From SURF-32 sp964648365 (GTDB lineage: Bacteria; Planctomycetota; Phycisphaerae; UBA1845): DNA of 5,801 nt. Positions 1 to 5,644 of this stretch are shown here, in pieces (position 1 is the stretch's first letter; each line of letters begins with the position of its first letter). A program made the translations under genes and the position numbers. The stretch lies in contig CAZYLK010000268.1 in NCBI GenBank assembly GCA_964648365.1, forward strand, positions 1-5,801, written 5' to 3'. The notes under the pieces were generated by a model, which was not told where the DNA came from, made no database searches, and saw nothing but the letters and a program-made list of their open reading frames with translations.

Positions 1-952
1 TGTTGACCAGGATGGCCTTGACCTTGGGGTTCTTGAGCATGATCTTGAACGCCTCAGTGACCTTCTCGGGCGTGGCGCCACCGCCGACGTCGAGGAAGTT
101 GGCCGGCTCGGCACCAAACAGCTTGATCGTGTCCATGGTCGCCATCGCCAGGCCGGCGCCGTTGACCAGGCAGCCGATGTTGCCGTCCAGGGCGATGTAG
201 GACAGGTTGAACTCTTTCGCCCGCAGTTCGTGCGGGTTCTCCTCGGCCGGGTCGAACATCTCCAGCAGCCGCTGATGGCGGAAGGTCGCGTTGTCGTCGA
301 AGTTCATCTTGGCGTCGATGGCCAGGATCCGGCCGTCCTTCGTGCGGACCAGGGGGTTGATCTCCGCCAGGGCGCAGTCGTACTGGTAGAAGACCTTCGT
401 CAGGCCGGTGATGACTTTCGACGCAGCCTTGACCTGCTCCTTGTCCGTCAGGCCCAGCGCCGCGACCAGTTGCGCCGTCTGGAACCCCTGGAGCCCGAGG
501 TGAGGATGAAGCCACTGCTTGACGATGGCGTCCGGGTTCTTCGCGGCCACTTCCTCGATCTCGACGCCGCCTTCGCGCGAGACCATGACGACCGGGCGGC
601 GACGGCCGCGATCCATGACCACGGCCACGTAGTATTCGCTCTCGATGTCCACGGCCGCGGCGATCAGCAGCCGCTTGACTTCGATGCCCTCGGGCCCGGT
701 CTGGACCGAAACCATCTTGTTGCTGAGCATGAATTGAGCGGCCTCGCGGACGCTGGCGGCGTCGTTGCACAGCTTGACGAAGCCCGCCTTGCCGCGGCCC
801 CCGGCGAAGACCTGGGCCTTGACGACGACCTGCCCGCCGATGTCCGCGTACGCGGCGGCGGCCTCATCGACCGTCTGCACGACCCGCGAATCGGGAATGG
901 GGACACCGGCTTCGGACAGCAACTCTCGTGCCTGATACTCGTGAACTTTCAT
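1..952 (-). CDS. sucC: Succinyl-CoA synthetase (ADP/GDP-forming) beta subunit, 5' part (317 codons), truncated by window edge
   Basis: With SucD, this subunit interconverts succinyl-CoA and succinate while forming ATP or GTP, in the TCA cycle in the cytosol. Translating the minus strand from ATG 952-950 gives an open frame to the window edge, starting MKVHEYQARELL. It aligns by eye, almost without gaps, to E. coli SucC. The ATP-grasp domain covers about residues 1-230: K45 and the glycine-rich loop AGGRGKAG (50-57), EGGVEIE (127-133), and EINPLV with the Mg-binding positions E197/N199 and D213. The start of the CoA-ligase domain follows: LDGNIGCLVNGAGLAM (255-270) and FLDVGGGAT (287-294). E. 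coli SucC has 388 residues, so roughly 70 C-terminal residues lie outside. A GGAAAG ribosome binding site lies at 962-957, four bases from the ATG. sucD is expected next on the minus strand, off the left edge. Nucleotide specificity (ATP or GTP) cannot be read here. No defect is seen. Confidence 0.97.
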   Translation of the reverse strand, partial: MKVHEYQARELLSEAGVPIPDSRVVQTVDEAAAAYADIGGQVVVKAQVFAGGRGKAGFVKLCNDAASVREAAQFMLSNKMVSVQTGPEGIEVKRLLIAAAVDIESEYYVAVVMDRGRRRPVVMVSREGGVEIEEVAAKNPDAIVKQWLHPHLGLQGFQTAQLVAALGLTDKEQVKAASKVITGLTKVFYQYDCALAEINPLVRTKDGRILAIDAKMNFDDNATFRHQRLLEMFDPAEENPHELRAKEFNLSYIALDGNIGCLVNGAGLAMATMDTIKLFGAEPANFLDVGGGATPEKVTEAFKIMLKNPKVKAILVN

Positions 953-977
953 GCGTCTTTCCGTATGACCTCTGCAT

Positions 978-1071
978 GTGGCACCGGTTTTCAACCGGTG
1001 GTGTTCTCTTGTGTGGCACCGGTTTCTAACCGGTGGTCTTCCGCTTGAGTGCCCCCGGTTCTCCCCGGTGG
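978..1071. repeat. Three-unit array of REP-like palindromic elements, period 35-36 bp
   Basis: Units begin at 978, 1013 and 1049, with the heads GTGGCACCGG, GTGGCACCGG and GTGCCCCCGG. Units 1 and 2 each form a perfect 8-bp stem around a 3-base pyrimidine loop. Unit 1 pairs CACCGGTT (982-989) with AACCGGTG (993-1000), loop TTC. Unit 2 pairs CACCGGTT (1017-1024) with AACCGGTG (1028-1035), loop TCT. Unit 3 (1049-1071) is degenerate, with only CCGG cores left. The bases after each stem also look alike (GTGTTCTCTTGT, GTCTTCCGCTTGA, GCCTTCAGCC), so the repeated unit is longer than the hairpin. The loops differ while the stems are identical, which suggests the structure is what is conserved. The type resembles REP or RAYT-mobilised repeats and the intergenic repeats common in planctomycete genomes. 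No transposase is nearby. Confidence 0.85.
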
Positions 1072-1184
1072 CCTTCAGCCGGCTCTTCACCTTATCCGGA
1101 ATCGACCCGGACATGACAAGCCGCCGATCCGCCTCTGTCGCCCCGAGCTCTGAAGCATCCGGCGACACGAAGCCGTGGTCCGGG

Positions 1185-1229
1185 TTCTTCCTTCACTCCC
1201 TCTTCCCTGACTCCCTCACTCCCTTCTTC
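1185..1229 (+). repeat. Polypyrimidine tract with three ACTCCCT repeats
   Basis: Forty-five bases contain only four purines (positions 1195, 1209, 1210 and 1218). The heptamer ACTCCCT occurs at 1195-1201, 1210-1216 and 1218-1224. The minus strand is correspondingly purine-rich, with GGGAG motifs that would lie in a long sucC leader if transcription begins further right. It is low-complexity sequence and no function can be assigned. Confidence 0.6.
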
Positions 1230-1241
1230 AAGGCCGGTTTC

Positions 1242-1253
1242 GCCGCCGGCGGC
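1242..1253. repeat. 12-bp perfect GC palindrome
   Basis: GCCGCCGGCGGC is its own reverse complement. It sits between the pyrimidine tract and the DUF6941-like gene, 80 bases before that gene's start. It could be a binding site, a small hairpin or a remnant of another intergenic repeat. In sequence this rich in GC, chance is also possible. Confidence 0.4.
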
Positions 1254-1320
1254 TTGCGGCTAGCATAGCCCGATTGACGCGAGAGCAAAAGGCGGACGAC
1301 GCAGGCGAACCGCACCACGC

Positions 1321-1327
1321 AGAAGGA
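1321..1327 (+). promoter_or_regulatory. Ribosome binding site fixing the start of the DUF6941-like gene
   Basis: AGAAGGA lies six bases before ATG 1334. An in-frame TTG at 1274 would add 20 residues of unlike composition and has no comparable Shine-Dalgarno sequence, so ATG 1334 is preferred. Confidence 0.75.
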
Positions 1328-1333
1328 CAGCCC

Positions 1334-1858
1334 ATGCCGATCTCGAAACCCGTTCCCGACGTGCTGGCCCTGGTGGTCTGCGACCAGATCATCACCGACC
1401 GGCTGACCGGCAAACAGTCGCTGATCGGGATGTTCAGCACGATCCATTCCTTCCGTTTCCCGGCCGTCCACCCGCAGCTTTGCGTGTTCTGCTCTCTGAC
1501 CGACGGCCACGGCTCCAGCCCGCTGACCATCCGCATCGTCGACTCCAACGACGCCCGCCCGCCGCTGGTCCAGGGGCAGGGCACGGTCCATTTTCAGGAT
1601 CCGCGGGCGATCGCCAACCTCAGCCTCCAGTTTCACGGCCTCCGCTTCCCCGAGCCGGGTGAGTACCGGGTGCAGATCTTCTGCCGGGGCGAACTCTTGC
1701 GCGAGGCGCGGCTCATGCTGGTACGGGCGGAGAAACCCTCCGGCGCGCCGCCCGACGGAACCTCGCAAGCGCTCGACGTGGACGACGACGACGACGATGA
1801 GGAGTTTGAGGGCGACGACGACCTCGAAGAGGGCGACGACGAGTTTCGCGCCGAGTAG
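1334..1858 (+). CDS. DUF6941-like protein with polyacidic C-terminal tail, function unknown
   Basis: The protein has 174 residues and no signal peptide or membrane segment, so it is probably cytosolic. Residues 10-130 look like a compact beta-rich domain. They begin LALVVCDQIITD, then TGKQSLIGMFSTI (25-37), FPAVHPQLCVFCSLTDGHG (42-60) and PEPGEYRVQIF (107-117), ending with RLMLVRAEK. I recognise this pattern (CDQ, then TGKQSLIGMF, then LTDGHG) as that of DUF6941, a family common in planctomycetes with no established function. This is recall and was not checked by a search. After a Pro/Gly-rich linker (134-145), residues 148-174 are nearly all Asp and Glu, with six consecutive Asp at 150-155 encoded by five GAC codons and one GAT. 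The tail could be a disordered protein- or metal-binding segment. The gene stands alone: sucC is divergent, and a separate promoter precedes the next gene. Confidence 0.85.
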   Translation: MPISKPVPDVLALVVCDQIITDRLTGKQSLIGMFSTIHSFRFPAVHPQLCVFCSLTDGHGSSPLTIRIVDSNDARPPLVQGQGTVHFQDPRAIANLSLQFHGLRFPEPGEYRVQIFCRGELLREARLMLVRAEKPSGAPPDGTSQALDVDDDDDDEEFEGDDDLEEGDDEFRAE

Positions 1859-1865
1859 TCTCCGG

Positions 1866-1902
1866 CGCTCCGCCGCGATTCGAGCGCACTCCGGGCGGAG
1901 CG
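1866..1902. repeat. Inverted repeat after the DUF6941-like gene, weak terminator candidate
   Basis: CGCTCCGCC (1866-1874) pairs perfectly with GGCGGAGCG (1894-1902) over a 19-base loop, beginning eight bases after the stop codon. The position suits a transcription terminator or mRNA 3' stabiliser. There is no T tract, so it is not a classical intrinsic terminator. The right arm overlaps the first copy of the 24-bp direct repeat. Confidence 0.4.
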
Positions 1903-1944
1903 ACGTAGCGGCGCGACGGAGCGGAGCGACGTAGCGGCGCGACG
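1895..1944 (+). repeat. Perfect 24-bp direct repeat, two copies, 26-bp period, just upstream of a promoter
   Basis: Copies at 1895-1918 and 1921-1944 are identical and are separated by two bases (GA). Each starts GCGGAGCGACGTAGCG and ends GCGCGACG. The second copy ends four bases before the proposed -35 box at 1949. Perfect identity points either to a recent tandem duplication or to a duplicated regulator site. Confidence 0.85.
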
Positions 1945-1948
1945 CGTG

Positions 1949-1976
1949 TGGACCGGCAGGCAGGCGGCGCTATAAT
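1949..1976 (+). promoter_or_regulatory. Sigma70-type promoter for the YyaL-like gene
   Basis: A perfect TATAAT (1971-1976) stands out in very GC-rich surroundings. TGGACC (1949-1954) matches TTGACA at four of six positions, with a 16-base spacer. Transcription would start near 1983, giving a leader of about 32 bases to ATG 2015. No other comparable promoter is visible upstream of the next three genes, so they may all depend on it. Confidence 0.6.
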
Positions 1977-2014
1977 CCCGCTACGGCTGAAATCTCACCG
2001 GGTTGAGTGGGTTC

Positions 2015-4342
2015 ATGAAAGATACCTCAAGCGCGGCCGTGCTGGCGCTGAGTTTGTTCGCGCCGCTCCTTGCCGTTGTCGCTCGTCCGGCGGCGGCGGT
2101 TGCGAGCGCGGCAGCGGCGCTCCCGCTTCGACGGATACCGGCTGTCGTGAACCACCCCTCCGCGGCGCCCCCGACGCCGAGCGAGGGCAAGCCCACGGAG
2201 CCGCCGGCCGCCGGATGGAACGACGCCCAGCCCGAGCAATCGCGGACGAAACCCATGCAAGCTACCCCCGACGCGCCGCGGCACACGAACCGCCTCATTA
2301 ACGCCACCAGTCCCTACCTGTTGCAGCACGCGCATAACCCCGTGGACTGGTACGAGTGGGGTGAGGAGGCCTTCGCCACGGCCGCGAAAGAGGACAAGCC
2401 CATTTTCCTGAGCATCGGCTACGCCGCCTGCCACTGGTGTCACGTGATGGAGCACGAGTCGTTCGAGAACGAGCAGGTCGCGGCGCTGATGAACGAACAT
2501 TTCGTCAACGTCAAGGTGGATCGCGAAGAGCGCCCGGACGTGGACGCGATCTACATGCAGATCACGATCGCCATGAACCGCGGGCACGGCGGCTGGCCCA
2601 TGACGGTGCTGCTGACGCCGGAGCGAAAGCCGTTTTTCTCCGGCACCTACTTCACGCCCGACCAGATGATGGGCCTGCTCGCGAACGTGGCCGATGCGTG
2701 GAAAAACAAGCGCCAGATGATCGAAGAGGACGCCGGGCGAGCACAGGCGTACCTGTCCGAATGGTCGACGGCCGCACAACCTTCGGACCGGATCCTGCCG
2801 GTCGAGGTCATCGACAAGTCCGCCCGTACGTCCGCCCAGTATTTCGACATGGACCGCGGCGGCTACCGCAGCGACGGCAACAAGTTCCCGCCCAGCATGG
2901 CGATGGAGCTGATGCTGCGGGTACACCGGCGGACGAAGGACGCGACGCTGCTGCGGCCGGTCGAAGTCACGCTCGACCGCATGGCCGACGGCGGCATCTA
3001 CGACCACCTGGGGGGGGGCATCTGCCGCTACAGCACCGACGCCGAGTGGCTGGTGCCGCACTTCGAAAAAATGCTGTACGACCAGGCGCTGGTCAGCTCG
3101 ATCTATCTCGACGCCCACCAGGCCACCGGCAACGCCCGTTATGCCGAAGTGGCGGCCGACATCTTCGATTACGTCCTTACCGACTTGCAGTCCCCCGAAG
3201 GCGGCTTCTACTCCACCCGCGACGCCGACAGCGAGGGGCTGGAGGGGGCCTTCTACGTCTGGACCGTCGAGCAGGTCACGGGCGTGCTCGGCGAGGCGGA
3301 CGGCCGGCTGTTCTGCGAGTTCTACGACGTCACCGAAAAAGGCAACTGGTTCGAGTCGCGCGGTCACGCGCCGGAAGGCCCGAAGAACATCCTGCGCATC
3401 ACGACGCCCAAAGCGAACTTCGCCGTCAAGCACGACATGTCGGTGTCCGAGCTTGACGCGAAGCTGGCCGCGTGGCGCGAGAAGATGCTGGCGGCGCGGT
3501 CGAAGCGCGTCGCGCCCGGCCTGGACGACAAGATCCTCACCGGGTGGAACGGCCTGATGATCGCCAGCCTGGCGAAGGGCGGCCGGGTGCTGGATGAGCC
3601 GAAGTACACCCAGGCCGCGGCGCGGGCGGCCCGGTTCGTTCTGGACAAGCTACGCACTGACGACGGGCGGCTGCTGCGCACGCATCGTGCGGGCCAGTCG
3701 CGCCTGACCGGCTATCTGAACGATTACGCGTTTTTCGTCGGAGGGCTGCTCAATCTCTACGAGGCGACCTTCGATCGTCAGTGGCTGGACGCGGCCGCCG
3801 GGCTGAACGACCTGGCGATCAAGCACTATCACGGCGACGGCGGCTTCTACTTCACCGCCCACGACGCCGAGCCGCTGATCGTCCGGACGCAGGACACGCG
3901 CGACAGCGCCATTCCCTCCGGCAACGCGGTGCAGGCGTCCAACCTCCTGCGGCTGGCGATCATGCTGGATCGCAAGGAGCTGCGCACGCTGGCCGAGTCG
4001 ATCTTCAAGGTCTACGACACGCAGGCCGCCGACGCGGTGGGATCGTTTGACCGGGCGCTGTGCGCCGCCGATTTCTTTCACGACGCCTGCAAGGAGATCG
4101 CGATCATCGGTCCGCCGGATGCCGAAGGCACGCGAGCGCTGCTGCGGGCGGTCTATCGCGGCTTCGTCCCCAACAAGGTGGTCATGCTGTCTCCCGAGGC
4201 GGCCGGCCCGGACGCACCGCCGCTGCTGCGCGGCAAGAAGCCGGTCGACGGCCGGCCCGCGGCGTACGTATGCAGCGGCTACATCTGCAAAGCGCCGGTC
4301 ACAGACGCGATCAGTCTGGTGAAGCTGCTGGAGGCGAATTAG
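2015..4342 (+). CDS. YyaL/SSP411-type (DUF255) thioredoxin-like protein with N-terminal hydrophobic extension
   Basis: The 775-aa product has two recognisable parts. A thioredoxin-like domain (about residues 86-250) starts NRLINATSPYLLQHAHNPVDW and has the redox-type motif CHWC (139-142), then HVMEHESFEN and VDREERPDVDAIYM. The rest resembles an alpha/alpha barrel of the six-hairpin type, with HLGGGICRYS, PHFEKMLYD (348-356), DADSEGLEGAFYVW (from 403), DDKILTGWNG (from 504), AIPSGNA (632-638) and a C-terminal Cys pair (C753, C758). These are hallmarks of the family of B. subtilis YyaL and human SPATA20, whose reaction is not established. Family members usually have about 690 residues. This one has about 80 extra at the N-terminus: a hydrophobic Ala/Leu/Val run (7-36) resembling a signal peptide or anchor, then a Pro-rich linker. 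ATG 2015 is chosen because it lies behind the promoter, but its ribosome binding site is poor. TTG 2003 and ATG 2255 are in-frame alternatives. ATG 2255 would give a cytosolic protein of normal length. Confidence 0.95.
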   Translation: MKDTSSAAVLALSLFAPLLAVVARPAAAVASAAAALPLRRIPAVVNHPSAAPPTPSEGKPTEPPAAGWNDAQPEQSRTKPMQATPDAPRHTNRLINATSPYLLQHAHNPVDWYEWGEEAFATAAKEDKPIFLSIGYAACHWCHVMEHESFENEQVAALMNEHFVNVKVDREERPDVDAIYMQITIAMNRGHGGWPMTVLLTPERKPFFSGTYFTPDQMMGLLANVADAWKNKRQMIEEDAGRAQAYLSEWSTAAQPSDRILPVEVIDKSARTSAQYFDMDRGGYRSDGNKFPPSMAMELMLRVHRRTKDATLLRPVEVTLDRMADGGIYDHLGGGICRYSTDAEWLVPHFEKMLYDQALVSSIYLDAHQATGNARYAEVAADIFDYVLTDLQSPEGGFYSTRDADSEGLEGAFYVWTVEQVTGVLGEADGRLFCEFYDVTEKGNWFESRGHAPEGPKNILRITTPKANFAVKHDMSVSELDAKLAAWREKMLAARSKRVAPGLDDKILTGWNGLMIASLAKGGRVLDEPKYTQAAARAARFVLDKLRTDDGRLLRTHRAGQSRLTGYLNDYAFFVGGLLNLYEATFDRQWLDAAAGLNDLAIKHYHGDGGFYFTAHDAEPLIVRTQDTRDSAIPSGNAVQASNLLRLAIMLDRKELRTLAESIFKVYDTQAADAVGSFDRALCAADFFHDACKEIAIIGPPDAEGTRALLRAVYRGFVPNKVVMLSPEAAGPDAPPLLRGKKPVDGRPAAYVCSGYICKAPVTDAISLVKLLEAN

Positions 4343-4386
4343 ACTGACTGCCGCGGATGCGATTGCGGGTCGAGAGGAGTTGACGC

Positions 4387-5064
4387 ATGGTTGTGACGGA
4401 GCCTGGAGTGCATGACAGCCTGAGCGGAACCTCTGCCGGCGAGCCGCGCAGCCCCAGCCCGCGCGAGGTCTCCGCCGGCGGGACCGCTCAGGGCGATCGG
4501 TTCACGCGGATCGCGCGGGTCGCGCTGATGATGCTGCTGGTCGGTGTCGGCGTCTCGCGCGCCATCGCAGCCGCGGTGCCGCAGGATGCACCTGCGAAAA
4601 CACCGCCGCCACCCCCTGCCGAGCCAAAGGACAAGCCCGAAACCTCCGACGACCAAACGCAGGAAGCATCGCCGGAGCGGAAGTCTGCGGACGAGGTGCT
4701 GGAGGACATCCTCCGCCGGCGCCCGCAGAAGCGGCTCGTACCGCCCGTCGGCCAGGCCGAGCAGCCCGATAACGGCGCCGCCACGTGGCACGAGGGGTGG
4801 CAGATTGTCAGCCGCGCCGGGCGCCTCGTACCCGACGGCGACAACTGGATCTTCGTGTTCGAGAGCGACTCGCCTGAGAATCCGGAGCCGCGGCTGCGCC
4901 TGCTGCCCAACCTGAAGCTGGAAGCCATGGTGCGTGAGACCACCGCCGCGGGCGCGTCGCCCGTATACATCGTCTCGGGCGAGGTCACTGTCTATTTTGG
5001 TGAGAATTACCTGCTGACGCGCCTGGCGCTGCGGAAGCCGAACGCGTCGAACCTGTCGAAATAG
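4387..5064 (+). CDS. Membrane-anchored protein of unknown function with Pro-rich linker and C-terminal beta-rich domain
   Basis: I do not recognise a named family. ATG 4387 follows GAGGAG (4374-4379) at seven bases, a strong start 44 bases after the YyaL-like stop, so the two genes are probably co-transcribed. The 225-aa protein has a polar N-terminus (1-38), one hydrophobic segment (about 42-63, ARVALMMLLVGVG followed by an Ala-rich stretch) and a Pro/Lys/Asp/Glu linker (64-100) containing PPPPP. A short charged helix (100-112, ADEVLEDILRRRP) follows. The C-terminal domain (131-225) includes WQIVSRAGRLV, NWIFVFES, LRLLPNLKLEAM and VSGEVTVYFGENYLL (196-210). The layout suggests an exported domain on a membrane anchor or an uncleaved signal. 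The ending, in which SGEVT and a hydrophobic NYLL strand lie close together, recalls uncharacterised planctomycete exported proteins, and a small beta barrel is conceivable. That is a resemblance only. No catalytic residues are evident. Confidence 0.85.
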   Translation: MVVTEPGVHDSLSGTSAGEPRSPSPREVSAGGTAQGDRFTRIARVALMMLLVGVGVSRAIAAAVPQDAPAKTPPPPPAEPKDKPETSDDQTQEASPERKSADEVLEDILRRRPQKRLVPPVGQAEQPDNGAATWHEGWQIVSRAGRLVPDGDNWIFVFESDSPENPEPRLRLLPNLKLEAMVRETTAAGASPVYIVSGEVTVYFGENYLLTRLALRKPNASNLSK

Positions 5065-5075
5065 CGGTATACCGC
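5064..5075. promoter_or_regulatory. 12-bp perfect palindrome between the membrane protein and STAS genes
   Basis: GCGGTATACCGC is perfectly self-complementary and begins on the last base of the preceding stop codon. An 8-bp palindrome, CGATATCG (5076-5083), follows directly. Together they lie 58 to 69 bases before the STAS start. They could be an operator or a small hairpin separating the two genes. There is no T tract for a terminator and no clear promoter. Confidence 0.35.
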
Positions 5076-5117
5076 CGATATCGAGTGAGGGGCCGACGAC
5101 AAGGACGACTGCGACTG

Positions 5118-5124
5118 AAAGGAG
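5118..5124 (+). promoter_or_regulatory. Ribosome binding site fixing the GTG start of the STAS gene
   Basis: AAAGGAG lies eight bases before GTG 5133. Starting at the upstream in-frame GTG 5085 would add 16 basic residues that do not fit a STAS domain, and it lacks such a site. Confidence 0.75.
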
Positions 5125-5132
5125 TTGGGCTC

Positions 5133-5471
5133 GTGCAGATCGAAACGCAGAAGGACGGGGACGTGGTCCGGGTCACGCTCAAGGGCGAGCTGAAGTCGGA
5201 GAGCGCGGAAGCGGTCAACGAGGAACTGCACGCGCTGGTCTCCGTGCCCGATGCCAAGGTCGCCGTGGACCTGAGTGAGGTGTCCCTGATCGACTCCTCG
5301 GGGCTTAGCGCGCTGATCAACGTGGTGACGCGTGGACGACTGTGTACGGCCGACGTCGTCTTTGCCAACCCGACGCCGTTCGTGCGGAGCGTCTTTGAGG
5401 TCGCCCGGCTCGACACGTTTTTCGAGATCCACCCGAACATGGCGGCGGCGACGGATCGACTGACGTCCTGA
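5133..5471 (+). CDS. STAS-domain anti-sigma factor antagonist (SpoIIAA/RsbV-like)
   Basis: This 112-aa protein is a single STAS domain, the usual length for free-standing anti-anti-sigma factors. In that family the unphosphorylated protein binds an anti-sigma kinase and frees a sigma factor, and phosphorylation of a conserved serine stops this. Visible features are the first strands QIETQKDGDVVRVTLKGEL (2-20), VAVDLSEVSLIDSSGLSALI (43-62) and a C-terminal part with FANPTPFVRSVFEVARLD. In the DSSG signature (54-57), S56 aligns with the phosphorylated Ser58 of SpoIIAA, so the switch residue is present. The start is GTG 5133. No RsbW/SpoIIAB-type kinase, PP2C phosphatase or sigma factor is in the window, so its partner must be elsewhere. 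The product is soluble and cytosolic. It lies 68 bases downstream of the membrane-protein gene on the same strand and could share its transcript. Confidence 0.92.
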   Translation: MQIETQKDGDVVRVTLKGELKSESAEAVNEELHALVSVPDAKVAVDLSEVSLIDSSGLSALINVVTRGRLCTADVVFANPTPFVRSVFEVARLDTFFEIHPNMAAATDRLTS

Positions 5472-5482
5472 ATGCGGGCTCG

Positions 5483-5494
5483 CGGGATATCCCG
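5483..5494. repeat. 12-bp perfect palindrome just after the STAS gene
   Basis: CGGGATATCCCG begins 12 bases after the stop codon. It is flanked by two direct copies of GAATGCGG (5470-5477 and 5494-5501), the first of which overlaps the stop codon. It could act as a weak terminator or binding site, but there is no T tract. Confidence 0.4.
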
Positions 5495-5570
5495 AATGCG
5501 GATTTCGCCGGACGCCTTCCCTCGGCCTCGGCGGAGAGCAATCGGTCCGGCGGAACCGCGGGCGGCTCGC

Positions 5571-5593
5571 GTGGCACGGGCATCTTGCCCGTG
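5571..5593 (+). repeat. REP-like GTGGCAC palindrome, same design as the array at 978-1071
   Basis: After the head GTGG, CACGGGCA (5575-5582) pairs perfectly with TGCCCGTG (5586-5593) over the loop TCT. The head, the 8-bp stem length and the 3-base pyrimidine loop all match units 1 and 2 near sucC, although the inner stem bases differ. From memory, this version (gggcatcttgccc core) is a frequent intergenic element in planctomycete and related genomes. Confidence 0.8.
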
Positions 5594-5644
5594 ATTGCGG
5601 CTCGATATGGGTCTGGCATGGACGGAGGCCGTTTCACGACGGGC

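Larger units (their letters stand above)
953..1333. other. Divergent intergenic region between sucC and the DUF6941-like gene
   Basis: These 381 bases separate two divergent genes, so promoters for both should lie here. I find no convincing -35/-10 pair on either strand. The region holds the palindromic repeat array (978-1071), a pyrimidine-rich tract (1185-1229) and a GC palindrome (1242-1253), each listed separately. Open frames crossing it, such as one from 978 to 1268, translate the repeats themselves (two copies of the same stem read in different frames). They have no ribosome binding site and are rejected as genes. If sucC starts transcription to the right of the repeats, its leader would contain the hairpins. 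Confidence 0.8.

Noticed and set aside
54..1048. Long open frames on both strands overlapping sucC (54-770 minus, 230-1048 plus, 664-906 minus).
   Set aside because: They overlap the clearly homologous sucC frame and have the Arg/Pro/Gly-rich or His/Asp/Val-rich composition typical of alternative frames in GC-rich coding DNA.
978..1071. Possible small CRISPR array, because the period is 35-36 bp.
   Set aside because: The 'spacers' are about 11-13 bases long and similar to each other, the repeat is a near-perfect palindrome, and no cas gene is present.
978..1268. A 96-codon plus-strand open frame in the intergenic region.
   Set aside because: It translates the palindromic repeats and the pyrimidine tract, and has no ribosome binding site or recognisable domain.
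1193..1768. A 191-codon minus-strand frame opposite the DUF6941-like gene.
   Set aside because: It is a shadow of a gene with a strong ribosome binding site and recognisable domain pattern. Its own C-terminal part reads the pyrimidine tract backwards.
2027..3433. A 468-codon minus-strand open frame opposite the YyaL-like gene.
   Set aside because: The plus strand has unmistakable family motifs across the same stretch. The antisense frame is open only because of GC-biased codon positions.
5085..5132. Upstream GTG start for the STAS gene, adding 16 residues.
   Set aside because: The addition is basic and outside the STAS fold, while AAAGGAG is correctly spaced for GTG 5133.
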